A program made the position numbers and the translations under genes. Below are positions 1-5,875 of a stretch of DNA of 7,877 nucleotides, in pieces. Position 1 is the first letter of the stretch; each line of letters opens with the position of its first letter. The notes beneath the pieces were generated by a model that was not told the origin of the DNA, did no database searches, and worked only from the letters and a program-made list of their open reading frames with translations. This DNA comes from Undibacterium sp. Lineage in GTDB: Bacteria; Pseudomonadota; Gammaproteobacteria; Burkholderiales; Burkholderiaceae. The stretch is taken from positions 1 to 7,877 of the forward strand of contig JACMRF010000059.1 in the NCBI GenBank assembly GCA_014376575.1, written 5' to 3'.

Positions 1-1
1 A

Positions 2-610
2 AATGGAGTCATTCATCGCGACATTAAACCAGCAAATATTTTCATATTGCCGAACAATCAGCCCAAAGTGGTCGACTTTGGTATTGCACGCGCACCCAGC
101 CGAATTCTCGACGATGATGGCCAACCTGCTCAAACTCTATTCAATAACAATGTTATGGGGACGCCCAATTACATGTCCCCAGAACAGGCAATGGGGCAAC
201 AAGTAAACGCCATGACTGATGTGTATTCTCTAGGTGCATTAATGTATGAAATGCTGACACTGCAAAAACCATTTCAGTCTAACGATATTGATAAATTATT
301 GCACCAGATTGCCCATAAGACACCTAAATCACCCTCAGAAATTAGTCCAAACATACCTGAAAAATTGTCGTTTATTGTGATGAAAGCAATGCAAAAAGAC
401 CCTGCATTGCGTTACTCTAGTGCCGCTGATATGGCATTGGCATTAGATAAATTCTTAGCTAGGGACAAACGACTTAAACGCAAACGTGCCCAGAGCTTTC
501 CGCAATCGGAGGCTAAAAACACGCAAACAGACAGAAGTGCTTTATTCTGGATTAGCGTATGTGGGTTTTTAATCGCCATTGCATTTGTTTTTTCTGTATT
601 GCTGCGTTAA
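2..610 (+). CDS. Ser/Thr protein kinase, C-terminal fragment (5' end outside window), tail-anchored
   Basis: This is the C-lobe of a Hanks-type (PknB-like) serine/threonine kinase, which transfers phosphate from ATP to proteins. The open frame runs in from the left edge and encodes 202 residues here. It starts with the catalytic loop HRDIKPAN (fragment residues 5-12; the HRD Asp is the catalytic base and the Asn binds metal). The Mg-binding DFG follows at 25-27, then the P+1 loop GTPNYMSPEQ (53-62, SPE in place of APE) and helix F, DVYSLGALMYEML. The Arg of HRD suggests control by activation-loop phosphorylation. A basic linker (KRLKRKR) precedes one hydrophobic helix of about 20 residues, and the protein ends just after it. 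There is thus no PASTA or other extracytoplasmic sensor domain: the kinase is cytoplasmic and tail-anchored. The N-lobe is missing only because of the window edge. Substrate unknown; the adjacent convergent ppa does not reveal it. Confidence 0.9.
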   Translation, partial: NGVIHRDIKPANIFILPNNQPKVVDFGIARAPSRILDDDGQPAQTLFNNNVMGTPNYMSPEQAMGQQVNAMTDVYSLGALMYEMLTLQKPFQSNDIDKLLHQIAHKTPKSPSEISPNIPEKLSFIVMKAMQKDPALRYSSAADMALALDKFLARDKRLKRKRAQSFPQSEAKNTQTDRSALFWISVCGFLIAIAFVFSVLLR

Positions 611-784
611 ACCCAGATTTTCCATTAGACGCACCTGCGGTGCTATTGGCATGCTGACGACGCATTTTCGGTCATTTTTTCTGCTCTTCGTTGCCAATAG
701 CCCGCTATTGGCGCCTCATTCGCAACAAAACTGCCTCGACAAGTGCATCCATCATCATTGCCAATACTAATGGAAATTCTGGGT
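611..784. mobile_element. Putative MITE: 174-bp element with terminal inverted repeats and TAA duplication
   Basis: The left end ACCCAGATTTTCCATTAG (611-628) is the reverse complement of the right end CTAATGGAAATTCTGGGT (767-784) with one mismatch in 18. The symmetry continues inward: TATTGGCA (644-651) matches TGCCAATA (759-766). On the left a 15-nt insert interrupts it (629-643), which itself folds as GCACC-TGC-GGTGC. TAA flanks both ends (608-610 and 785-787), consistent with a 3-bp target duplication; the left copy is the kinase stop codon. No ORF inside looks real, so the element would need a transposase supplied elsewhere. A large transcribed hairpin of non-transposon origin is the alternative. 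Family not recognised. Confidence 0.6.
693..712. repeat. Internal stem-loop GCCAATAGC-CC-GCTATTGGC
   Basis: Two perfect 9-nt arms (693-701 and 704-712) are separated by CC. The same word occurs as GCTATTGGCA at 642-651 and as TGCCAATA at 759-766, so the 174-bp element carries four related copies in alternating orientation. The copies allow competing folds of a transcript or single strand. Confidence 0.6.
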
Positions 785-791
785 TAAATTT

Positions 792-829
792 ACTCAAAAA
801 AAAGACACCATCACGTGTCTTTTTTGAGT
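792..829. terminator. Bidirectional intrinsic terminator between kinase and ppa
   Basis: The stem pairs CTCA-A(8)-GACAC (793-808) with GTGTC-T(6)-GAGT (815-829), around the 6-nt loop CATCAC. It has an A-tract on one side and a T-tract on the other, so it can work in both directions. It lies 26 nt past the ppa stop codon on the minus strand and about 180 nt past the kinase stop codon. It therefore separates the two convergent transcription units. Confidence 0.85.
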
Positions 830-854
830 GTCACTTACATCAATCAAATATCGA

Positions 855-1391
855 TCAAGCCTGCATTTTTTTGTAGTTTTCAACGCCAGTCAGTATCTCT
901 GTTCTTGCGTCATCTGGTCCGCCCCAGCCTTCAATCTTAACCCATTTGCCCTTTTCCAAATCTTTGTAATGCTCAAAGAAATGCTGTATTTGTCTTAAGC
1001 GCAACTCATTCATATCTTCAGGTTTTTGCCAATGCGTATAAATCGACAATATTTTATCGATAGGTACTGCCAGTACTTTGCCATCAGCACCTGCTTCGTC
1101 AGTCATCTTTAAAATGCCGATTGGACGGCATCGAACGACAACGCCAGGAATCAACGGGAATGGAGTAATGACAAGCACGTCAACAGGGTCTCCATCGCCG
1201 GCTATTGTCTCAGGTACGTAGCCGTAATTACACGGGTAGTGCATTGCAGTTCCCATGAAACGATCCACAAATATGGCGCCGCTTTCTTTATCCACTTCAT
1301 ACTTGATCGGATCAGCATTCATCGGAATTTCGATAATGACGTTGAAATCATTTGGTAAGTCGCGACCTGCAGGAACTTTATTCAAACTCAT
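855..1391 (-). CDS. ppa: Inorganic pyrophosphatase (family I, soluble)
   Basis: The enzyme hydrolyses pyrophosphate to two phosphates in the cytoplasm, pulling biosynthetic reactions forward. The 178-residue length fits hexameric bacterial family I enzymes. The signature DGDPVDVLV carries the metal ligands D66, D68 and D71. Other active-site positions known from E. coli are present, offset by one: E21, K30, E32, R44, Y52 and Y56, D98, D103 and K105, and the late Tyr-Lys pair in [10 protein letters not shown]. The start ATG at 1391 has a GAAAGAG ribosome-binding site about 5 nt upstream and gives the usual N-terminus. It is the last gene of the hem cluster, 88 nt after hemY, and ends at a strong terminator. 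It probably has its own promoter as well. Haem synthesis does not need it directly; the neighbourhood looks like conserved gene order. Confidence 0.97.
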   Translation of the reverse strand: MSLNKVPAGRDLPNDFNVIIEIPMNADPIKYEVDKESGAIFVDRFMGTAMHYPCNYGYVPETIAGDGDPVDVLVITPFPLIPGVVVRCRPIGILKMTDEAGADGKVLAVPIDKILSIYTHWQKPEDMNELRLRQIQHFFEHYKDLEKGKWVKIEGWGGPDDARTEILTGVENYKKMQA

Positions 1392-1440
1392 AATGCTCTT
1401 TCAAATTAAAAATAGGATAGAAATGAAATTAGATGGGCAG

Positions 1441-1446
1441 ATTATA
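1441..1446 (-). promoter_or_regulatory. Putative -10 box (TATAAT) of a ppa promoter
   Basis: In the hemY-ppa gap the minus strand reads TATAAT, a perfect sigma-70 -10 hexamer, about 50 nt before the ppa start codon. No good -35 lies at 16-18 nt; the best candidate, TGCACA, is at about 19 nt. It would give a leader of roughly 43 nt. Its role is inferred: ppa could be made apart from the hem genes. Confidence 0.5.
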
Positions 1447-1480
1447 TCGAGTTTTATGTACAAATTGTGCATCGCAACAC

Positions 1481-2677
1481 TTACAGCATAGTTGCAATTG
1501 CGCATTGACGATAATGCTGTGCAGCCTCTTCTGTTTGACCTAAGGCTTCGTGTAGTTGTGCTAATTTCAAATTTGCTTCACGTATGGTTCGTGGCTCATT
1601 TGCATCAGATATGGCGCGTTCCATGTGCCTCTGCGCCTTGCCCCACAATTTTTGCTTCAAACATAAAGCACCAAGCGTCAGTGCAAGTTCAGGATCTGTC
1701 GGGCGCGTTGTTGACCATTGTTCACAATGGTCAATTTGTGAAAGAAGTGCAGCAGAGCCTTCCGCAGCAGATGCTACGCGATAAGCACGCATCAAACGGT
1801 CATCCCACTGCTCAACTAATGCCTTCTCAACAATGTTTCTGGCATCATCACACAAACCCAAAACATTGAAGGTCGTTGCAGCCGTGAATGCGACAAAACG
1901 GTTCTTTCGGTCAGCTGCAGGAATCTCGAACCACGCGCGCCGCAACGATTCGGCATCGTGTCCATGATCTTTAAGTAAATCTTCATACGCAAGCTCACGC
2001 AAACGATTCGACAATGATGGGTGCAAGGCTCGATGTTTATCCAAGGTACGCACTAATTTCAATACTTCAGGCCATTTTTTTGCTTGCTGATTTGCTTTTA
2101 AAGCCCAGCGCAATACTTGTATATGCCTAGTGCCGCTCGCATTTAACTCTTGTACAGCCTCTAATGCCTGATCGGCTTTATGTTGATCAACTAATAATTC
2201 CGTCATACTGACGAGGCGCGCTATCCGGTAAGGAGAATCGTGATGAATACTAGAAAACCACGAGTCACGTCGATCAAACTGGCCCATATGATGCGCCGCC
2301 CTCGCACCAATCAAGGCAGCCAAACCAGCATTTTCAGGTAACTCAATTGCCCGACTTGCTGCTTTTTCTGCGCGACCAAATCGACCTTCGAAAAGAGCTT
2401 TCAAACCTTCTCTCAATGCTTTATTACCGTCTCGCTCTCGTTTATTTTGTCGATACTCTGCTACTTTTTTTGGCATATTCTGCGTAGTCACGATGGTACG
2501 TACCATCACGTAAATCAAAACGAATAAAACCAAGGTGAGTAACAAGAAAAAATTCAGTGACAAATCAATTCGATAAGGTGGATAGAACAACACCACATTT
2601 CCTGGATTAAACCGGGCACCTACAGCAAGGCCAACGGCCAAAGCAAATAAAATCAGAAGCCGAATAAAAAGACGCAT
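1481..2677 (-). CDS. hemY: HemY, TPR-containing inner-membrane protein of the haem operon
   Basis: This is the proteobacterial HemY, a membrane protein with an N-terminal HemY_N domain and TPR-like helices. It is distinct from the Bacillus HemY, which is protoporphyrinogen oxidase. Its role in haem synthesis is genetic and not well defined biochemically; a scaffold or coordinating role has been proposed. The 398 residues begin with a hydrophobic helix at about 3-21. A second helix follows at about 41-59, with a short loop between them (FNPGNVVLFYPPYRIDLS) typical of the family. A charged region leads into TPR-like helical repeats (about 84-117 and the last ~70 residues, such as GQTEEAAQHYRQCA). 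The start lies 2 nt after the hemX stop codon with only a weak ribosome-binding site, so translational coupling is likely. A perfect 10-bp inverted repeat lies inside the gene at 1711-1734. Confidence 0.93.
   Translation of the reverse strand: MRLFIRLLILFALAVGLAVGARFNPGNVVLFYPPYRIDLSLNFFLLLTLVLFVLIYVMVRTIVTTQNMPKKVAEYRQNKRERDGNKALREGLKALFEGRFGRAEKAASRAIELPENAGLAALIGARAAHHMGQFDRRDSWFSSIHHDSPYRIARLVSMTELLVDQHKADQALEAVQELNASGTRHIQVLRWALKANQQAKKWPEVLKLVRTLDKHRALHPSLSNRLRELAYEDLLKDHGHDAESLRRAWFEIPAADRKNRFVAFTAATTFNVLGLCDDARNIVEKALVEQWDDRLMRAYRVASAAEGSAALLSQIDHCEQWSTTRPTDPELALTLGALCLKQKLWGKAQRHMERAISDANEPRTIREANLKLAQLHEALGQTEEAAQHYRQCAIATML
1711..1734. repeat. Perfect inverted repeat inside hemY (10-bp arms, 4-nt spacer)
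   Basis: TTGACCATTG (1711-1720) is followed by TTCA and then its exact reverse complement CAATGGTCAA (1725-1734). In the hemY mRNA this forms a 10-bp hairpin with a TGAA loop, over codons for the residues DHCEQWST. It may be a mere coding coincidence or an RNA-level or protein-binding site. Confidence 0.6.
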
Positions 2678-2679
2678 GT

Positions 2680-3852
2680 TTATGGCTTCACTTTGTAATT
2701 TCGTACTGCATTCAAACTATCTACCAGTGTTGGCATCTCTATTGATAAATTACTGCCCTGTACTTGTCGAAGCAAAGTTTGAACCGTTTGTGATTGCTTG
2801 GTTCGGGTATCAAAATATTTTGTAATCGCATCCTGCGCCGCAATCATGTCACTGCGAAACGCACCTTCATTTCGAGACAAAAGCGCCAGGCGAGCATTGA
2901 GTAAGCGCAGCTTGAGGTTCTCCCGTGCAAAATAACCTTGTGACGGACTCAACAGCAATGCATCTGGCGTTTCAACGCTCCTGACACGAATTAGCTGTCT
3001 GATTTCGCCAGACATCTCACTTGAAAAGCTCTGCCAGTAGTCCTGAATACGCATAGTCCAGGTATTTTCAGCGACATCTCCTGATGTGAGCGTCTTTCCA
3101 TTTTTTGCGCTAAGCGTATTGGACTTGGGTAACACCCGCAAAGGAGCTTTAGGTGGGGTAACGGTAACAACTGATTTTTCATCCGCCCATAAAGGAATAT
3201 GATCCACTTGGGCAATGACGCTATCTAAACGCAAGGAAATCCCTGTGAGATCCAATGTAGGCAACGATTTTAATTTATCGATATCTTTAGCAATTGCGCG
3301 ACGAATCGTAATGAATTGTGGTTTTTCAGATTTAGCCAGACGACTATCCGCATTTTGCAGAGCGATCAACGCTCCTTGCACATTGCCTGCAAGCTGCAAT
3401 TGTTGGCTCGCCGTTGCCAGCACTTGCTCAATTTCAGCTAATGCCCACTCATCACGATTTTTTGATAAATCTTGATATAACTGTTCAAGCGCTAATTGTT
3501 GACTCTGTGCCTCGGTTTGCCGGCCTTCGAGCAGAATCACTTTTGTCTGAATTTCTTTCGATGTTTCTTGTACTGCCTTTGCAAGAATCTTGGTCTCGCT
3601 GCTATTCGCATCGGCAATGAGCAAACGGCGTGCTACTTCTTCACGTAAATTGGCAATTTGCCCTTGTGATGTCACCCAATGGGCGGCAAGAAGAATCGCA
3701 AGTGCGCCTGAAATAACATATCCGGGCTCTATCCAAGCCTTTTTTTGAACGTCAATTGATTCGGGCACCATAGGCACAAGCGGCTGTTTAGCCGCAGTAT
3801 CTGTCGAATTGACCGTCGATTCGGTTTCGGGGGGGGATTGCTGTTCGCTCAT
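2680..3852 (-). CDS. hemX: HemX, membrane protein of the haem operon
   Basis: This is the proteobacterial HemX family, found between hemD and hemY. It is often labelled uroporphyrinogen-III C-methyltransferase, but nothing in this sequence looks like a SAM-dependent methyltransferase. The 390 residues start with a polar, Ser/Thr/Pro-rich cytoplasmic segment. One transmembrane helix follows (about 45-61, VISGALAILLAAHWV), then a Gln/Glu-rich, probably coiled-coil stretch (about 65-150) and a helical C-terminal domain. The likely topology is N-in with a periplasmic bulk. The start ATG overlaps the hemD stop codon in an ATGA and has no clear ribosome-binding site, so it depends on coupling to hemD. 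A run of eight C residues covers codons 6-8 and could be prone to slippage. Biochemical function uncertain. Confidence 0.92.
   Translation of the reverse strand: MSEQQSPPETESTVNSTDTAAKQPLVPMVPESIDVQKKAWIEPGYVISGALAILLAAHWVTSQGQIANLREEVARRLLIADANSSETKILAKAVQETSKEIQTKVILLEGRQTEAQSQQLALEQLYQDLSKNRDEWALAEIEQVLATASQQLQLAGNVQGALIALQNADSRLAKSEKPQFITIRRAIAKDIDKLKSLPTLDLTGISLRLDSVIAQVDHIPLWADEKSVVTVTPPKAPLRVLPKSNTLSAKNGKTLTSGDVAENTWTMRIQDYWQSFSSEMSGEIRQLIRVRSVETPDALLLSPSQGYFARENLKLRLLNARLALLSRNEGAFRSDMIAAQDAITKYFDTRTKQSQTVQTLLRQVQGSNLSIEMPTLVDSLNAVRNYKVKP
3829..3836. repeat. Homopolymer of 8 G (8 C in hemX sense)
   Basis: The run encodes Ser-Pro-Pro at hemX codons 6-8 (TCC CCC CCC). A one-base change here would shift the frame almost at the start of the protein. 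Confidence 0.9.
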
Positions 3853-4637
3853 AGCCGAGATTGTAACGCGACAAGTAGACTTTCGTCGCCTGATCCTGTA
3901 AGTGTAATGAATTGAAACCCAAGATTTTTTGCGGTTTCCGCAATGCGCACATGCGGCACAACGATATGCTGATGTTGCATTTTTTCCACGGCATTAGCAA
4001 AATCAATTTGCTTGCACCATGCAATCAAGGTCTTAAGCGCCTCGGAACTTGTGACGATCCAATCATTTTCTCGGCTCAGCAGTAATACCAAGCGTTGTTG
4101 CATGTCAAACGTCAACTCAGGAGCCAATCGTCGATATGCCGCTATCTGAGTAACAATAACACCATTGGATCGCAATGCATCTGCTAGCAACTCGCGACCA
4201 CTCTCGCCTCTGACTATCAATACTTCGCAGCCCTTCAATGCCGTTAAATCAAGCACTTCGAGCAGTGTTTCTGAATCGGTACGCGCTGGATTGATAGGAC
4301 TAAAGATCTTGACGTTTGCATCGCTCAAGCCATGCGCAGCAAGCGCTATCCGGCTTCCGGCTCCCATCACCGCTATCGCAAGATCTGTCGGCCATTGCGG
4401 AACCCGCGAAACAAAGGCATGCACCGCATTTGGGCTGACAAATGCCACCATTGAAAAATCGGATAATCGCGAAACAATTGCATCAAGTGCGGCATTGTCC
4501 GAAAGCGCTTCAATTTCCAGTAATGGAAAAATTTCGGCACTACGTCCTGCCGCGACAACTTGCGTAGCAAAATCCGTAGCCTGAGCTAGCGGGCGGGTAA
4601 TAATGACCGAAGGATTCTCCATCAAATCACTGTTCAT
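3849..4637 (-). CDS. hemD: Uroporphyrinogen-III synthase
   Basis: The enzyme closes hydroxymethylbilane, with inversion of ring D, to uroporphyrinogen III, the branch point to haem, sirohaem and cobalamin. The family is poorly conserved, so the call rests on several weak marks plus position. At 262 residues it has the usual length. It has the N-terminal strand [14 protein letters not shown] (about 11-24), the mid motif [13 protein letters not shown] (about 64-77), and the late [14 protein letters not shown] segment (about 196-209), which matches the conserved TSS-x-A pattern. It lies directly after hemC, which makes its substrate. I chose the ATG at 4637 because it forms an ATGA overlap with the hemC stop codon. 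An internal ATG at codon 6 is possible and would lose little. Its own stop codon overlaps the hemX start in the same way. Confidence 0.94.
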   Translation of the reverse strand: MNSDLMENPSVIITRPLAQATDFATQVVAAGRSAEIFPLLEIEALSDNAALDAIVSRLSDFSMVAFVSPNAVHAFVSRVPQWPTDLAIAVMGAGSRIALAAHGLSDANVKIFSPINPARTDSETLLEVLDLTALKGCEVLIVRGESGRELLADALRSNGVIVTQIAAYRRLAPELTFDMQQRLVLLLSRENDWIVTSSEALKTLIAWCKQIDFANAVEKMQHQHIVVPHVRIAETAKNLGFQFITLTGSGDESLLVALQSRL

Positions 4638-5578
4638 TCAACAATTTGCGCTTTACAGGCGGCTAAAATAGATTCTGCATCTTGTGCCGACAATGCCCGA
4701 ACCACCTGAGATCCTAACGCCATACCAGCAGCGGCCTCACCGCGTACTTCCGCCTGCGCAATCCGCGTACCATCAGGGGTAGCCACCATTGCACGCAAAT
4801 GCATTTGTCCCTCAATCACCGTCGCAAATGCCGCCAAAGGAATCTGGCAACTTCCCCCGAAAGCCTTCGATACAGAACGTTCAGCATTCACCGCCTGCGC
4901 TGTAGCCAAATGATTGATTGGCGCAAGCCATGCAAGCAATTCAGGGCGATTGGTATGAATTTCTATCGCCATAGCACCTTGCCCTGCGGCTGGCAAGCTT
5001 TGCTCAGGCTCAATATAGGCACGAATACGCTCAGGCAAACCTAGCCGTTTCAAACCCGCTGCTGCAAGAATAATTGCCGCATATTCGCCTTGATCCAGTT
5101 TGCGCAAACGGGTATCAAGGTTGCCGCGCAAAGGATGAATAAGTAGATGAGGATAACGTGCTGTAATAAGCGCTTGCCGACGCAGACTGCTAGTGCCTAC
5201 AACAGCACCATGCGGTAAATCGGCTAAACAAGAAAAATGATTAGAAACGAAAGCATCACGCGGGTCTTCGCGCTCCAAAATGGCCGCTAGTGTAAAACCC
5301 TCGGGCAAATCCATAGGTACATCCTTCAAGGAGTGCACCGCCAGATCCGCGCGACCGTCTGCCATGGCGACTTCCAGCTCCTTGACAAATAAACCTTTGC
5401 CGCCCACTTTAGATAAGGCTCTATCGAGGATTTGATCGCCTCGCGTCGTCATCCCAAGAATTTCGATGACGCACTCTGGATAAAGCGCCGCCAACTGATC
5501 GCGTACATGCTCAGCCTGCCACATGGCGAGACGACTTTCGCGGGAGGCAATAATGAGTTTATTTGGTGATGGATACAT
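4634..5578 (-). CDS. hemC: Porphobilinogen deaminase (hydroxymethylbilane synthase)
   Basis: The enzyme joins four porphobilinogen molecules into hydroxymethylbilane in the cytoplasm. The N-terminal strand [15 protein letters not shown] matches the family. Next come AVHSLKDVP, with the catalytic Asp (D86), and the Arg-rich substrate-binding segment [22 protein letters not shown] follows, where C244 anchors the dipyrromethane cofactor. Two starts are possible. The frame is open to an ATG at 5605 (323 residues), but that start has no ribosome-binding site. The ATG at 5578 gives 314 residues, close to the 313 of E. coli, with the expected N-terminus and an AAAGG 11 nt upstream, so I prefer it. 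It is the first gene of the hem operon and is transcribed divergently from trpS. Confidence 0.96.
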   Translation of the reverse strand: MYPSPNKLIIASRESRLAMWQAEHVRDQLAALYPECVIEILGMTTRGDQILDRALSKVGGKGLFVKELEVAMADGRADLAVHSLKDVPMDLPEGFTLAAILEREDPRDAFVSNHFSCLADLPHGAVVGTSSLRRQALITARYPHLLIHPLRGNLDTRLRKLDQGEYAAIILAAAGLKRLGLPERIRAYIEPEQSLPAAGQGAMAIEIHTNRPELLAWLAPINHLATAQAVNAERSVSKAFGGSCQIPLAAFATVIEGQMHLRAMVATPDGTRIAQAEVRGEAAAGMALGSQVVRALSAQDAESILAACKAQIVE

Positions 5579-5626
5579 CAAAGCGGTCGCCTTTATTTTC
5601 AACACATCGCAAGAATTTCGAGGCAG

Positions 5627-5635
5627 ATTTTACCA
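5627..5635 (-). promoter_or_regulatory. Putative extended -10 promoter of the hem operon
   Basis: The minus strand reads TGG-TAAAAT, an extended -10 (TGn plus a hexamer matching TATAAT in 5 of 6 positions). It lies about 50 nt before the preferred hemC start. A TTGTCA lies upstream, but at 22 nt it is too far for a normal -35. The predicted leader of about 42 nt fits the start at 5578 better than the one at 5605. Confidence 0.45.
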
Positions 5636-5653
5636 TGCGCAGAGAGACATTCC

Positions 5654-5683
5654 TTGACAAAAAAGTACCCGCGACCGCATTAT
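5654..5683 (+). promoter_or_regulatory. Putative sigma-70 promoter of the trpS leader
   Basis: TTGACA at 5654-5659 is a perfect -35 box. CATTAT at 5678-5683 (4 of 6 matches) follows after 18 nt. The start point would be near 5690, at or next to the ATG of the leader peptide. No other good promoter is evident before trpS; TATAAC at 5853-5858 lacks a -35. Confidence 0.55.
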
Positions 5684-5689
5684 GCGGAC

Positions 5690-5737
5690 ATGAATAAAGC
5701 AAATAACTCCTCAACTCGGTATTGGTGCAACGACTAA
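5690..5737 (+). CDS. Putative Trp-codon leader peptide upstream of trpS
   Basis: The reading frame ATG to TAA encodes 15 residues, MNKANNSSTRYWCND, with a single UGG (Trp) codon at 5723-5725, four codons before the stop. There is no Shine-Dalgarno sequence, but the predicted transcription start is at or very near the ATG. The mRNA could therefore be leaderless, as reported for the trp leader peptide of Sinorhizobium. The peptide itself would have no function: a ribosome stalling at the Trp codon would be the signal. The evidence is position, the Trp codon and the RNA pairings around it. A chance short ORF is the main alternative, and one Trp codon is fewer than in classical trp leaders. Confidence 0.5.
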   Translation: MNKANNSSTRYWCND

Positions 5738-5830
5738 ACTCATCGTCAGGCGCATCCCATTTGAAAGTGATTGTTGCAATCAGTACTGAATTAAATCACA
5801 TCAATGCCGCCAGACTGAGCGGCATTTTTT
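5724..5830 (+). promoter_or_regulatory. Putative ribosome-mediated transcription attenuator of trpS
   Basis: Four segments fit the classical attenuator scheme. Segment 1 (GGTGCAACGAC, 5724-5734, overlapping the Trp codon) can pair with segment 2 by GGTGC/GCATC (5752-5756) and GAC/GTC (5745-5747). Segment 2 (5739-5755) can instead pair with the 5' arm and loop of the terminator. That pairing is CAT with ATG (5804-5806), GGCG with CGCC (5808-5811), GTC with GAC (5813-5815) and CTCA with TGAG (5816-5819). The terminator itself is segments 3 and 4. The leader stop codon lies in the 1:2 loop. A small hairpin TGATTG-TTG-CAATCA (5768-5782) fills the gap between segments 2 and 3. A ribosome stalled at UGG would free segment 2 and favour readthrough into trpS. 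No T-box sequence is present. Confidence 0.5.
5803..5830 (+). terminator. Intrinsic terminator in the trpS leader
   Basis: AATGCCGC (5803-5810) pairs perfectly with GCGGCATT (5819-5826) around the loop CAGACTGA, and a run of six T ends at 5830. It lies only 45 nt before the trpS start on the same strand, so it must either regulate trpS or end a short RNA starting near 5690. Confidence 0.85.
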
Positions 5831-5875
5831 ATGCCCGAACAACTAATTCGACTATAACAACTTTGGAATCTAAGC

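Noticed and set aside
579..876. Two short plus-strand ORFs between the kinase and ppa
   Set aside because: They lie in the inverted-repeat element and the terminator, have no family resemblance and no ribosome-binding site, and overlap the ppa end.
3868..3889. Inverted repeat GCGAC...GTCGC near the 3' end of hemD
   Set aside because: It has short 5-bp arms with imperfect inner pairing and no T-run. It lies inside coding sequence, so it is probably chance.
4165..4584. 139-codon plus-strand ORF opposite hemD
   Set aside because: It is a shadow frame of hemD with low-complexity Ala/Ser-rich composition and no recognisable motif.
5654..5875. T-box riboswitch in the trpS leader
   Set aside because: The T-box consensus (AGGGTGGNACCGCG) and specifier-loop layout are absent; the leader ORF and alternative pairings fit ribosome-mediated attenuation better.
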